From JAHBXC01 sp964350875 (lineage in GTDB: Bacteria > Planctomycetota > Phycisphaerae > Phycisphaerales > UBA1924), in NCBI GenBank assembly GCA_964350875.1, contig CAYGLT010000001.1, positions 17,812 to 81,811 of the forward strand: a stretch of DNA of 64,000 nucleotides. The letters are read 5' to 3'. Each line of letters begins with the position of its first letter. Within the stretch, counting starts at the first letter, position 1. Shown here piece after piece: positions 33,610-43,095 of the stretch. The notes below the pieces were generated by a model. It was not told where the DNA came from. It saw only the letters and a program-made list of their open reading frames with translations, and searched no databases. Both the position numbers and the translations under genes were made by a program.

Positions 33610-35340
33610 ATGAGCGAGCGTCAACCGCCGCCCCCGAACGGTGACCGCAGCCCTGAGATGCGGCAGCAATCCGAGCCCATGCCGGGCGATCAGCAGCTCG
33701 AAGGACCCGCGATGCGGACCCTCGCCGGGGGGCCGGGCGCGCCGCTGAAGGAACGCCAGCCGGGCGGCCTCTTCCTGCTCTTCATCGTCGAGATGTGGGA
33801 ACGCTTCTCGTACTACGGCATGCGCGCCCTGCTCGTGCTGTTCATGACAGCGCAGATCATCAAGGGCGAGGATGGCATGCTGGGCGAAGGGCTCGGCTGG
33901 ACCCGCGAACAGGCGGGCGTTCTCATCGCCTGGTACACCAGCATGGTCTACCTGACCGGCATTTTCGGCGGGTATCTCGCGGACAAACTCATCGGCACAC
34001 ACCGATCGATGCTGACGGGCGGCGTCATCATCTCAATCGGCCACATCGTCCTCGCGGGCATGGGCATTACCGAGCCCGGCTCGGCCGCGACCGTCGCGAT
34101 CTTCATCAGCGGCCTCGCGCTGATCGTCATCGGAACGGGCTTCTTCAAGCCCTGCGTCAGCGTCATGGTCGGCCAGTTGTACCGAACGGGCGACAGGCGA
34201 CGCGACGCGGGCTTCACGATCTTCTACATGGGCATCAATGTCGGCGCCCTGCTCGGTTCGCTGGGCTGCGGCTATCTCGGCGAGAAGGTGGGCTGGCACT
34301 GGGGCTTCGGCGCCGCAGCCGTCGGCATGATCGCGGGCATGATCGTGTACATGATCGGCAGACCCAAACTGCTCAAGGGCATCGGGCTGCCGCCCGCCAA
34401 GGAAGACCGCCCGCCCGCGAGCAAGACGCTCAGCCGACTGGCGATGATGATCGGCGCGACGGCGCTGCTCATCGGCATCGGGCAGATCCTCAGCAGCCCC
34501 GGCGCGGTCATCCCGGGCGTGAACATCACGCTCCCGATGTTCCCGGAATGGGCCGCGCAGGCGTACGGCGTCACCATCCTGCTGGCCGTCATCGCGCTGA
34601 TCATCTTCTTCATCGCGTCGCAGAAGCCGGGCGACAAGGGCCCGGTCGCCGCGATCTTCATCATTTCGACCTTCGTGATCTTCTTCTGGTTCGCGTTCGA
34701 GCAGGCGGTGACCTCGCTCAACCTCTTCGCGCTCCACCGCACCGAGCGCGTGCTGCCGGGCATGGAGAATCAGTTCCCCGCGACCTGGTACCAGTCGGTC
34801 AACTCGTCGTTCATCCTGATCTTTGCTCCGGTCCTCGCGATCCTGTGGGCGTGGATGGGCCGCCGACGCATCGAGCCGAGCACGCCCGTCAAGATGGGCT
34901 TCGGCCTCATCCTGCTCGGCCTCGGCTTCGTGGTGATGGTCTTCGTCGCGCAGAAGACCGATGGCGGGAAGTTTCTCGAAGAGGGCTCCAACCTCATCAA
35001 GAAGGTCGGGCCGTACTGGCTGATCCTCGTCTACTTCCTCCACACCATCGGCGAACTCTGCCTTTCCCCGATCGGGCTCTCGCTCGTGACCAAACTGGCG
35101 CCCGTCAAGTGGGTCTCGCTGCTCATGGGCGTGTGGTTCCTGGCCCCGGCGATCGCCCAGTTCATCGGCGGCATGACCTTCAGCAAGATCGAACTCATCG
35201 AGAAGGGCGAACTCTTCAAGCCCATCATCGGAGGCCAGGCGGACTTCTTCCTGATCTTCGTCATCACCTCGTGCGGCGCCGGTCTGGTGATGCTCGCCAT
35301 CAGCCCGATCCTCAAGAAACTGATGCACGGGAAGGCGTGA
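33610..35340 (+). CDS. POT/PTR2 family proton-dependent oligopeptide transporter
   Basis: A 576-residue inner-membrane transporter with about 12-14 helices. The first helix region has MWERFSYYGMRALLVLFM, the proton-coupling motif of POT proteins; GGYLADKLIG and FYMGINVGALLGSLGCGYLG are the PTR2 signatures. An unusually long Pro- and Gln-rich cytoplasmic N-tail (about 45 residues) precedes TM1. It should import di- and tripeptides, which fits neighbouring secreted M14 and S9 peptidases. A GGTACCCT box lies at 33540-33547, giving a leader of about 55 nt. Confidence 0.94.
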   Translation: MSERQPPPPNGDRSPEMRQQSEPMPGDQQLEGPAMRTLAGGPGAPLKERQPGGLFLLFIVEMWERFSYYGMRALLVLFMTAQIIKGEDGMLGEGLGWTREQAGVLIAWYTSMVYLTGIFGGYLADKLIGTHRSMLTGGVIISIGHIVLAGMGITEPGSAATVAIFISGLALIVIGTGFFKPCVSVMVGQLYRTGDRRRDAGFTIFYMGINVGALLGSLGCGYLGEKVGWHWGFGAAAVGMIAGMIVYMIGRPKLLKGIGLPPAKEDRPPASKTLSRLAMMIGATALLIGIGQILSSPGAVIPGVNITLPMFPEWAAQAYGVTILLAVIALIIFFIASQKPGDKGPVAAIFIISTFVIFFWFAFEQAVTSLNLFALHRTERVLPGMENQFPATWYQSVNSSFILIFAPVLAILWAWMGRRRIEPSTPVKMGFGLILLGLGFVVMVFVAQKTDGGKFLEEGSNLIKKVGPYWLILVYFLHTIGELCLSPIGLSLVTKLAPVKWVSLLMGVWFLAPAIAQFIGGMTFSKIELIEKGELFKPIIGGQADFFLIFVITSCGAGLVMLAISPILKKLMHGKA

Positions 35341-35356
35341 TCGTCTCTCCATACTG

Positions 35357-35397
35357 AAAAAGACAGCGGCGGGTCTCACGCGAGGCCCGCCGCTTTT
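35357..35397. terminator. Bidirectional terminator between the POT and S9 genes
   Basis: A 13-bp stem with one G-U pair (35365-35377 with 35382-35394) and the loop ACGC is followed by TTTT on the plus strand and preceded by AAAAA (35357-35361), which reads as a T run on the minus strand. It serves both convergent genes. Confidence 0.85.
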
Positions 35398-35423
35398 CAT
35401 GTGCAGTTCCTGTTCGTCGAAAC

Positions 35424-37736
35424 TTAGTCCGCTCGTTCCGGACCGCCCAGGTGCTCCTCGAAGTAGTCCACGACCCTCGTCCAGAGCGGGATCACGACCT
35501 CGGGATCGCGCACCATGTGCGTCTGGTTCGAGAGCGGGAGGAAGTCGAAGTCCTTGCCCGCCGCGAACAGCGCGTTGGCCATCTTGAGCCCGTGCACGAA
35601 GTAGACATTGTCGTCGGCGGTGCCGTGGATGATGAGCAGCGGTCGTTCGAGCCGGTCGGCGTAGGTCAGCACATTGCTGACTCGGTACGACTCCGGGTCG
35701 GTCTCGGGATGCCCCGCGTACCGCTCGGTGTAGTGCGTGTCGTAATCGATCCAATCGGCGACCGGCGCACCGGCCACTCCCACGGTGAACACATCCGGGC
35801 GCTGCATGACGGCCATCGCGCTGAAGTAGCCGCCGTACGACCACCCGTAGATGCCCACGCGCGAGAGGTCCATCTCCCGGTAGCGCTCGCCGAGCGTCAC
35901 CAGGCCCTCGGCCTGGTCTTCGAGGGGCTTGGTGATGAAGTCCTTGTGCACGGCGCGCTGCCATTCCGCGCTGCGCCGGGGCGTGCCGCGACCGTCCATC
36001 GACACGACGATGAACCCGTGGTCCGCGATCCACTGCTGGAACGCGTAGCGATCACGCACACGCTCGACCATGACCGAGGTCGGCCCGCCGTAGACATTGA
36101 CGATGACCGGGTACTCGAGCGCGGGATCGAAGTCGCGCGGCCGGACGATGACCGCATCGATGTCGCGCCGCGGGCCGGTTCGCGTGAATTCGAGCGAAGG
36201 AGAGAAGTTCGGTTCAATCGCAACGCTCCGCATCTCGCCGATGGGATCGCCCAGCGAGCCGGGCGCGGCGTCGCGGAGGTTGTAGAGCGTGGCGGTCCTC
36301 TCGCCGACCAGCGGACGCGACGAGAGCAACGCGGTCGATCCGTCCTTCGCGACCGAGAACGAGTGTGCGCCGGGGGCCGCCGTGAGTTTCACGGGCGGGC
36401 CGTCTTCGGGGTAGAGCGGCACGCGATACACATGTGTCTGCGTCGGATCGTCGGACGCCGACACGAATGCGGCGCCGCGGCCGCCAAACGCGTCTTCGTC
36501 GATGTACCCGAGCGAGCGGAAGCCCAGCGAGGGCTCGACGACGGTGTGCTTGAGACGACCGTTGCGGTCGCGCATCTCGAGCGCCCAGCCGTCCTCCTTC
36601 TCGGTCGCCCAGAGGAACGCGGCGCCGTCGTTGATCCACTTCGGCGTCGAATCATCGAGGTTGATCCACGCGCGGTCGCGCTCGGTGAGCAGTTCGGTCG
36701 CGTATCCGCTCGCCGGGTCGATCGAGAGGTACTTCTGCTCGGTCTGCGCGCGGTTCTGCACGAGGATCGTCAGAGGAGACTCGCTTTGCCACTCGACCTT
36801 GGCGAGATAGGGGTACGCGTCGCGGTCCCAGCGGACTTCGACGGGAGCGCCGACACTTCGCGCACCATTGAGCGGCTGCACGAACAGCCGCACCTCGGCG
36901 TTCTTTGTTCCCGCGCGAGGGTAAGGCCAGGTCGTCGCCGGTTTCGCCGGGTTTGCGGGATCGGCGATTGTGAACGATTCGAGCCCGTCCACATCGGTGC
37001 GTTGGTAGACGACGGCGGAGTGATCCGGTGCGATCCAATAGCCGTGACGGCGTCCCATCTCTTCCTGCGCGACGAATTCCGCCTCGCCGTAGGACACGGT
37101 GTCCGGTTCGCCCGATCGGTTGGTGATGCGGTGCTGCTCGCCGCTCGCCGTGTCGATGATGTACAGATCGCCGTCGCGTACGACGCCCACGAGTGACGCG
37201 TCCTTGGTCATCCGCGCATCGAGGGGCGATCCGCCTTCGCTGGGCAGTTCGCGCCGTTCGCCCGACTTGCGGTCGACGAGGAACAGCCGACCCGAAAGCG
37301 GAACGAGCAAGGTGGAGCCGTCTTCGGACAGCGAGTACGACACGATCCCGCGCGCGGAAAGCCGCATGCGTTCGCGCCGCGCGAGTTCCTCGACGGTCAG
37401 TTCCTCCTCCGCGTCACCCAGCACCTGCGCGGCGGTGAGGAGTGTCCGCTCGCGACCGTTCGCGTCGACCACGAACAGGTTGCGCACCGAAGACCGCGGC
37501 TCTGAGCGCAGAAAGATCGCGCCCTCGCCATTCGGGAGTAGTGTGACGGAGGTCGGTCGGCCGTTGGAGTAGCGCGAGGACTCGGCGTAGTCGCGCAGGA
37601 AATCAGGATCGGGGATGGGCGCCTGCGCGGTCGCGCGGGTTCGCTCCTGCGCGAAAGCATCGGCATGAACGGCCGCGCAGGTGAATCCCGCGGCGAGCAC
37701 GAGGGAGCGGAGAAGTGAAGTCGGGCGTTGGCGCAT
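35424..37736 (-). CDS. Exported S9 family (DPP IV-like) prolyl peptidase
   Basis: A 770-residue protein with signal peptide (MRQRPTSLLRSLVLAAGFTCAA...). The N-terminal beta-propeller (about 40-520) includes AEFVAQEEMGRRHGYWIAPD, which carries the double-Glu motif of DPP IV. The C-terminal alpha/beta hydrolase has nucleophile Ser in GIYGWSYGGYFSAM, Asp in HGTADDNVYF and His in SNQTHMV. It releases N-terminal dipeptides (X-Pro) in the periplasm. The start codon is 5 nt after a perfect hairpin that contains its GGAG sequence, which makes regulated translation possible. Confidence 0.94.
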   Translation of the reverse strand: MRQRPTSLLRSLVLAAGFTCAAVHADAFAQERTRATAQAPIPDPDFLRDYAESSRYSNGRPTSVTLLPNGEGAIFLRSEPRSSVRNLFVVDANGRERTLLTAAQVLGDAEEELTVEELARRERMRLSARGIVSYSLSEDGSTLLVPLSGRLFLVDRKSGERRELPSEGGSPLDARMTKDASLVGVVRDGDLYIIDTASGEQHRITNRSGEPDTVSYGEAEFVAQEEMGRRHGYWIAPDHSAVVYQRTDVDGLESFTIADPANPAKPATTWPYPRAGTKNAEVRLFVQPLNGARSVGAPVEVRWDRDAYPYLAKVEWQSESPLTILVQNRAQTEQKYLSIDPASGYATELLTERDRAWINLDDSTPKWINDGAAFLWATEKEDGWALEMRDRNGRLKHTVVEPSLGFRSLGYIDEDAFGGRGAAFVSASDDPTQTHVYRVPLYPEDGPPVKLTAAPGAHSFSVAKDGSTALLSSRPLVGERTATLYNLRDAAPGSLGDPIGEMRSVAIEPNFSPSLEFTRTGPRRDIDAVIVRPRDFDPALEYPVIVNVYGGPTSVMVERVRDRYAFQQWIADHGFIVVSMDGRGTPRRSAEWQRAVHKDFITKPLEDQAEGLVTLGERYREMDLSRVGIYGWSYGGYFSAMAVMQRPDVFTVGVAGAPVADWIDYDTHYTERYAGHPETDPESYRVSNVLTYADRLERPLLIIHGTADDNVYFVHGLKMANALFAAGKDFDFLPLSNQTHMVRDPEVVIPLWTRVVDYFEEHLGGPERAD

Positions 37737-37741
37737 GAAAA

Positions 37742-37770
37742 AGTCTCCGTCGAATGGTTCGACGGAGACT
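37742..37770 (-). promoter_or_regulatory. Perfect hairpin just before the S9 start codon: terminator or translational switch
   Basis: AGTCTCCGTCGAA-TGG-TTCGACGGAGACT is a 13-bp perfect stem with a 3-nt loop. On the minus strand it is followed by TTTTTC and then the S9 ATG at 37736. The 3' arm holds GGAG, 8 nt before the ATG. It can terminate transcription from the upstream subtilase gene, and in an S9 transcript it would hide the ribosome-binding site. A TATACA box (about 37776-37771) lies directly upstream with TTCAAC 18 nt before it. Confidence 0.75.
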
Positions 37771-37800
37771 GTATATCAAGCCGGGGTGTTGCGGTTGAAC

Positions 37801-39984
37801 TTAGTTGCAGTCGAGGCCGAAGTTGGACAGGACCGTGTTGAGGTCGCTGAAGTCGACCGTGCCGTTGCCGTCGACATCGCCGGGGTTGCCCGCTCCGGTC
37901 TGGCCGAACGCGGCGAGGACCGTGTTGAGGTCGGTGAAGTTGACGACATTGTCGCCGTTGGTGTCGCCGAGGCAGATCTCGACGATCGCTTCGCCGACTT
38001 CGCCAGTGACGGCGACGGCGAAGCCCTGCTCGCCGACATTCACCGACGGGGCTTCGACGCGGACGGTCCAGACGCCGGTCTCGGGGGAAGCGACGATCAC
38101 CTGCTCGACGGAGTTGATGCCGTCGGTGGTTCCGGAGTTCGCGATCGAGAGGCCGCCGCTCATGGCGTTGCCGCGGTAGAGCACGCCCGAGGGCGACTCG
38201 ACCACGAGGTCAACATTGTTGACCACGGCGTTGAACGCGCCGGAGTTGGCGGGGGGGTCGGTGAACGCCATGGTGGCGCGGAAGTTCTCGCCCGAGCCGG
38301 TGACCTCGACCTCGAACTCGTACGAGCCGGAGGTGGCGAGCGCGTCATCGGAGGTGTTGCGCACATCGCGCACGACGATCGAGCGGGCGTCGCCCGGGAA
38401 GTGCAGCGCGTCGTCGGCGACGAGGCGGCCCCAACCCTCGAGGTTGCTCGGGTAGCCGGAGACGCCGGTCATGTCGCGCGTCGAGTTCAGGATGACGGCG
38501 CGGAGCAGCGCGGCCGACGGGGTGACCGAGTCGTTCGCGCCGGGCTCGCCCGTGGGGTAGTACCCGTCGGTGAAGTACTGGCGGATCAGCGCGGCTGCGC
38601 CGGAGATCGCCGGGGTCGCCATCGAGGTGCCCGACGAAGAACGCAGCGAGCACGAGGTGCCGTTGCGCGCGGACTGGATGCCGCATCCGGGCGCGTAGAC
38701 CTCGGGCTTGCGGCGGCCGTCCTGCGTCGGGCCGACGCCGGCGGTGCAGTGGTTGTTGATGCCGGTGGGGAAACTGCGATCACTGCCGCCGACGGCCAGC
38801 ACACTTTTCGCGTTCTCAGGCGTGTAGAGCGAGCTGCGGTTGGTGACGGCGAAGACGACGAGCGAGTCCTCGTAATCGTACGAGAACTCATCGATGGCGC
38901 GTGTCCACGCGTTGTAATCAGTGCGGAAGTCGGCCCCCCACGAGTTGGTGTGGACCCGGGCGCCGGCGTTGTGAGCCGTGAGCAACTGGCTGTAGAACTG
39001 CGTTCCGTTGAGGAACGAAGGCGTGGGGGCGTAGGCGATCTTGGCGTCGTACGCGACGCCGTGGTAATCGTCGTCAGGGCCGGTGCCGATGCGGTTGCCC
39101 GCGATCGTGCCGCTGACGTGGGTGCCGTGAGATACGGCGCCGAACGAACCGACATAGTTGATGATCTTGCGGTGCCCGGGGCCGACGGGCATGGTGTCGT
39201 CGACGAACATGCAGTGGTTGATGTCGAGTTGGCTGTCCTGCACGCCGACGATCTGGCCTTCGCCGGTGAGGCCGTGGTCCCAGAGGGGCTGGCTGTTGCT
39301 CTCGCCGCTTTGCACGGCGTCGTGGCTGACGCTGTTGCGCTCGGTGGCTTCGAGGGCGGGCTCGACAAACTGCACCGAGGGGATCATCGAGATCTGTGCC
39401 AGCGACTCCGCCGGAAGCGTCGCGGTGATCAGCAATTCGCTGCCGTTGCGCCCGGCATTGTGGATCTGCACATTGTCGATCTGGTTGAGGGCGACCTTGG
39501 CGTCGGCTTCGGCCTCGTCGCCAAAGAAGGAGATGTTCACATCGACGGCGCCGGCGAGTGCGAGCAACGAGGGCTCGACCTTCCATGCGGGCTGGTAGGG
39601 GGCTGACCAGCGCACGAACGCGAGGTTCCGGGCAGCGTCGGCGTTGGCGCCGGCGGGGAGCGAGAGCACGAACGCGTTCGGGGGCAGGTAGCCGACCACG
39701 CTGACGCCGGTGGCGTTGATCGCGGCGCGGCGTTGGGGGGTCATCGGGCCGTCGAGTTGGACGACGAGACGGTCGTTCGGACGCAGGTCGATCAGGGCGG
39801 CAGGGACGCCGATGTCGCCGGCGTCGTCGATCTGGAGGGCGTTGATCGGACGGCTGGTGTCGATCGCGCCAGCGCGGAGCTGGAGGGGGGCCGCGAGGGC
39901 TCCCGAGGCGAGGGCCAGGCCGGCGGCGGCGATGAGAAGAGACGCGCGGGTCGACCGCGCCCGAGGAGCCGGGTCAGAATGCAT
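37801..39984 (-). CDS. Secreted S8 subtilase with dockerin-like tail
   Basis: A 727-residue exported protease with signal peptide (to about residue 32) and a long propeptide (to about 220). The S8 triad is visible: Asp in IVGVQDSQLDINH, His in AVSHGTHVSGTIAG, Ser in SSSGTSMATPAISG. A P-domain/jelly-roll-like region follows (ARSIVVRDVRNTSDDA...), then the shared C-terminal module GDTNGDNVVNFTDL...GDVDGNGTVDFSDL closed by Cys-Asn-stop. GGAGG lies 10 nt before the ATG. It acts outside the cytoplasm; its target is unknown. Confidence 0.93.
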   Translation of the reverse strand: MHSDPAPRARSTRASLLIAAAGLALASGALAAPLQLRAGAIDTSRPINALQIDDAGDIGVPAALIDLRPNDRLVVQLDGPMTPQRRAAINATGVSVVGYLPPNAFVLSLPAGANADAARNLAFVRWSAPYQPAWKVEPSLLALAGAVDVNISFFGDEAEADAKVALNQIDNVQIHNAGRNGSELLITATLPAESLAQISMIPSVQFVEPALEATERNSVSHDAVQSGESNSQPLWDHGLTGEGQIVGVQDSQLDINHCMFVDDTMPVGPGHRKIINYVGSFGAVSHGTHVSGTIAGNRIGTGPDDDYHGVAYDAKIAYAPTPSFLNGTQFYSQLLTAHNAGARVHTNSWGADFRTDYNAWTRAIDEFSYDYEDSLVVFAVTNRSSLYTPENAKSVLAVGGSDRSFPTGINNHCTAGVGPTQDGRRKPEVYAPGCGIQSARNGTSCSLRSSSGTSMATPAISGAAALIRQYFTDGYYPTGEPGANDSVTPSAALLRAVILNSTRDMTGVSGYPSNLEGWGRLVADDALHFPGDARSIVVRDVRNTSDDALATSGSYEFEVEVTGSGENFRATMAFTDPPANSGAFNAVVNNVDLVVESPSGVLYRGNAMSGGLSIANSGTTDGINSVEQVIVASPETGVWTVRVEAPSVNVGEQGFAVAVTGEVGEAIVEICLGDTNGDNVVNFTDLNTVLAAFGQTGAGNPGDVDGNGTVDFSDLNTVLSNFGLDCN

Positions 39985-40310
39985 TACGCAAGGGCCTCCG
40001 CTATGGGCACTATGTACAGAACAATCCCGGCAACAGGGGGAGGAGCCGGGACGCGAACTCCGTTCACTATGACGCAGACCCGGGGATAATGCGAGGGGAA
40101 TTTCCGGGTCCGGACAAAGATTTCGCCCGGATGTTCGGCCCCGAGGGGTGGGGGGTTTTGGGAAATGTCACCCTTTCTGACCCCTCGACAGGGGCCATGG
40201 GGCCGGTATCCTCTGGATTCCTGCGCGGCGGAGCCCCGCCCGCCCCTTTTCCTGCAGCCCCGACGACTCGGACCTCGCTCCGAGCGCGTTCCACGCCGAA
40301 AGCCCGATCG
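39985..40310. other. 326-bp intergenic region between subtilase and trigger factor genes
   Basis: It holds the divergent control regions. For tig, TCGACA (40185-40190) and TATCCT (40207-40212), 16 nt apart, make the best promoter in the region, giving a leader of about 90 nt. Just upstream, CGAGGGGT (40142-40149) pairs with ACCCCTCG (40180-40187), an 8-bp stem enclosing a G-run and a smaller GGGA/CACC pairing. No small gene is supported; an open frame upstream of tig has no start signal or family match. Confidence 0.5.
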
Positions 40311-41717
40311 ATGAGCACCATGACTACCCAGACCCCCCGGACCAACGACGCCGGATTCGACCCGATCGTGACCGTTTCTGACGCCGGCCCCTGCCGCAAG
40401 AAACTCCACATCGAGGCGCCCGCCGACGCCGTCCGCGCCGCGGTCGGTTCAACCTTCGACACCCTGATGGGCTCCGCGGTCATCAAGGGCTTCCGCCAGG
40501 GCAAGGCCCCTCGCGCACTCGTCGAGCGCATGTACGGCAAGGCCGCCCGCGACGAAGCGCGCAACCGCATCGTGTCGGCCGCGTATAGCAAAGCCATCGA
40601 GCAGCACAAACTCCGCGTCCTCGGCGAGCCCGAGGGCGGCGACGAACTGCAGGAAGCCGATCTCTCCGGCAGCAAGCCGCTCAAGTTCACTGTCGAAGTG
40701 GAAGTCGCTCCCGAGTTCGAACTCCCCGAAGTCGACGGCATCGCCGTCAAGAAGCCGCTCTTCGAAGTCACCGACGAGATGGTGAACGAGCAGGTCGAGC
40801 GCTTCCAGGTCAACGACGGCGACCTCGAGGAACTCGACAAGGCCGAGCGCGGCGATTACTGCATGGGCCACGGCAAGATCCTCGTCAAGGGCAGCGACGA
40901 CGCCGCCCTCGACATCAACGGCGCGGTCATCCAGATCCCCAAGAAGGGCGACGACAAGGGCCAGATCCTCGGCGTGCTCGTCGACGACTTCGCCAAGCAG
41001 ATCGGTCTCCCCAGCAAGGGCGACACCGTCGTCGTCAAGGCCAAGGGCCCCGAGGGTCACGAGACCGAGGCCGTGCGCGGCAAGGACCTCGAGATCTCCT
41101 TCGAGGTCAGCGCGGTGTATCGCATCAAGCCGGCTCCGATCGAGTCGCTGTCCGAGCGTTACGGCTTCGCCGATGAGGCGGGCCTCCGCGAGGCGATGAA
41201 GAGCCGCCTCCAGCAGCGCGTCATGATCCAGCAGCAGTCCGCGATGCGCCAGCAGATCGCCGACTACCTGCTCAAGAACACCGAGATGGAACTGCCCGAG
41301 CGTCTCAGCGCCCGCCAGGCCGAGCGTCGCCTCCAGCGCGCCCGTCTCGAACTCATGTACCGCGGCATGGACCCGATGGCCGTCGAGCACCGCATCGCCG
41401 AGATGCGCGCGTCGTCGCAGGACGCATCGCGCCGCGAACTCAAACTGTTCTTCATCCTCGACAAGGTCGCGACCGGCAACTCGATCAACGTCACCGAGGC
41501 CGAGGTCAACGGCCGCATCGCGCAGATGGCGCACGAGCGCGGCGAGCGCCCGGAGAAACTGCGCAGCGATCTCATCGAGAACCGTCAGGTCGGTTTCGTC
41601 GTGCAGCAGATCCGCGAGCACAAGGCCATGGACCAGATCCTCAGCAAGGCCAAGGTCGAGGATATCGCGGCCGACAAGTTCGAGGCCGAGATGAAGAAGT
41701 CCGACGCCTCCGCCTGA
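40311..41717 (+). CDS. tig: Trigger factor (ribosome-associated chaperone, PPIase)
   Basis: A 468-residue protein with the three trigger factor domains. The N-terminal ribosome-binding domain contains FRQGKAPRALVERMYG, equivalent to the GFRxGKxP signature. The middle FKBP-like domain is divergent (YCMGHGKILVKG...VLVDDFAKQIG), and the C-terminal helical arms run from about 280. The start at 40311 matches the family N-terminus closely enough; ATG 40320 is an alternative. In many bacteria tig is followed by clpP and clpX; here clpX follows after two other genes and clpP is absent. Confidence 0.92.
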   Translation: MSTMTTQTPRTNDAGFDPIVTVSDAGPCRKKLHIEAPADAVRAAVGSTFDTLMGSAVIKGFRQGKAPRALVERMYGKAARDEARNRIVSAAYSKAIEQHKLRVLGEPEGGDELQEADLSGSKPLKFTVEVEVAPEFELPEVDGIAVKKPLFEVTDEMVNEQVERFQVNDGDLEELDKAERGDYCMGHGKILVKGSDDAALDINGAVIQIPKKGDDKGQILGVLVDDFAKQIGLPSKGDTVVVKAKGPEGHETEAVRGKDLEISFEVSAVYRIKPAPIESLSERYGFADEAGLREAMKSRLQQRVMIQQQSAMRQQIADYLLKNTEMELPERLSARQAERRLQRARLELMYRGMDPMAVEHRIAEMRASSQDASRRELKLFFILDKVATGNSINVTEAEVNGRIAQMAHERGERPEKLRSDLIENRQVGFVVQQIREHKAMDQILSKAKVEDIAADKFEAEMKKSDASA

Positions 41718-41763
41718 GCCGACCCCGAGATTCGTCAACATCCAGTCCCGTGAGGAGCGGCTC

Positions 41764-43095
41764 TTGAAGACGCGCACGCATTGTCGGCCCCCGGTTCGTT
41801 CGGCCCTCGTCGCGCTGGCGGCGATCGCGTGCTCGGCCGCGGCCTGGGCGCAAACCGCTACGCTCGTGCATTGCGGCACGCTTCTTCAAGTCGCTGGCGA
41901 GGCGCCCAGGGCGAGCGTGACGCTCGTCGTCCGCGACGGGGATGTCGTCGAGGTGCGCAACGGGCTGGTGTCCGCTGCGCAGTTCGGCGAGCGCGACGCC
42001 GAGGTCATCGACCTCTCCGACATGTTCGTCATGCCGGGCCTGATCGACTGCCATGTCCATCTCACGGGTGAGATGTCTCCCGATGCGCGGCTCCGCGCGG
42101 TGCAGAACACCGAAGCCGACGCCGCGATCGACGGCGTGGTGTACGCGAGGCGCACGCTCGACGCCGGGTTCACGACGGTCCGCGATGTCGGCGCGAGCGG
42201 GGACGCGATCTTCGCGCTCCGCGACGCGATCAACGCAGGCAAGATCGTTGGCCCGCGCATTCTCGCGGCGGGCGAGGCGATCACGCCCACGGGCGGCCAC
42301 GGCGACGGCACGCACGGCTATCGCGAGGGCGTCTTCGACTACCCCACGCCGCTCGTGGGCGTCGCTGACGGGCCGTACGAGGCCCGCAAGGCGGTGCGCA
42401 ATCAGGTGAAGCGCGGCGCCGATGTCATCAAGCTCACCGCGACGGGCGGCGTGCTCTCCGCCACCGCGGCGGGCACCGAGCAGCAGTTCTTCGAGGACGA
42501 ACTCGCAGCGATCGTCGAGACGGCGCACGCGCTCGGACGCAAAGTCGCCGCGCACGCCCACGGCGCAGAGGGCATCAAAGCGGCGCTCCGCGCCGGGGTG
42601 GATTCGATCGAGCACGGATCGTTCCTCGACGACGAAGCGATCGTGCTCTTCAAACAGACAGGCGCGTTTCTGGTGCCCACGGTGTTCGCGGGCGAGACGG
42701 TCACGGTGCTCGCGGAACGCAACGACTATCTCGTGCCTGCGGTTCGGGAAAAGGCGCGCGCCGTCGGACCCGTGATGCTCGGCACGCTCGGCAAGGCGCA
42801 CCGCGCGGGTGTGAACATCGCGTTCGGCACGGATTGCGGCGTCGGCCCGCACGGGCAGAACGCGCGCGAACTCGAACTGATGGTCGAGGCCGGCATGCCG
42901 ATCGACGCCGTGCTCCGCTCGGCCACCGTCTCCGCCGCGGAACTGTGCGGGCTCAGCGATACGGTCGGCACGCTTGAGCCCGGCAAGTCGGCTGATTTCA
43001 TCGCCGTGCGCACCTCTCCGCTCGACGACATCTCGGCGCTGCGCACCGTGACGGTCGTTGCGCGCGACGGCGTGGTGGTGAAGGACGAGCGGTGA
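41764..43095 (+). CDS. Exported metal-dependent amidohydrolase
   Basis: A 443-residue amidohydrolase_1 family enzyme with signal peptide (RSALVALAAIACSAAAWAQ). Metal ligands: HxH in VMPGLIDCHVHLTG, a probable carboxylated Lys in GADVIKLTATGG, His in VAAHAHGAEGI and SIEHGSFLD, Asp in AFGTDCGVGPHG. The pattern fits the Xaa-Pro/Xaa-Arg dipeptidase-like branch, so a peptidase or imidazolone-type role is possible. The start is TTG at 41764 with GAGGAG 6 nt upstream. The stop overlaps the next gene as GTGA. Confidence 0.88.
   Translation: MKTRTHCRPPVRSALVALAAIACSAAAWAQTATLVHCGTLLQVAGEAPRASVTLVVRDGDVVEVRNGLVSAAQFGERDAEVIDLSDMFVMPGLIDCHVHLTGEMSPDARLRAVQNTEADAAIDGVVYARRTLDAGFTTVRDVGASGDAIFALRDAINAGKIVGPRILAAGEAITPTGGHGDGTHGYREGVFDYPTPLVGVADGPYEARKAVRNQVKRGADVIKLTATGGVLSATAAGTEQQFFEDELAAIVETAHALGRKVAAHAHGAEGIKAALRAGVDSIEHGSFLDDEAIVLFKQTGAFLVPTVFAGETVTVLAERNDYLVPAVREKARAVGPVMLGTLGKAHRAGVNIAFGTDCGVGPHGQNARELELMVEAGMPIDAVLRSATVSAAELCGLSDTVGTLEPGKSADFIAVRTSPLDDISALRTVTVVARDGVVVKDER

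Noticed and set aside
40089..40310. In-frame upstream extension of trigger factor by 74 residues
   Set aside because: Pro/Arg-rich sequence with no family similarity; it contains the likely promoter of tig.
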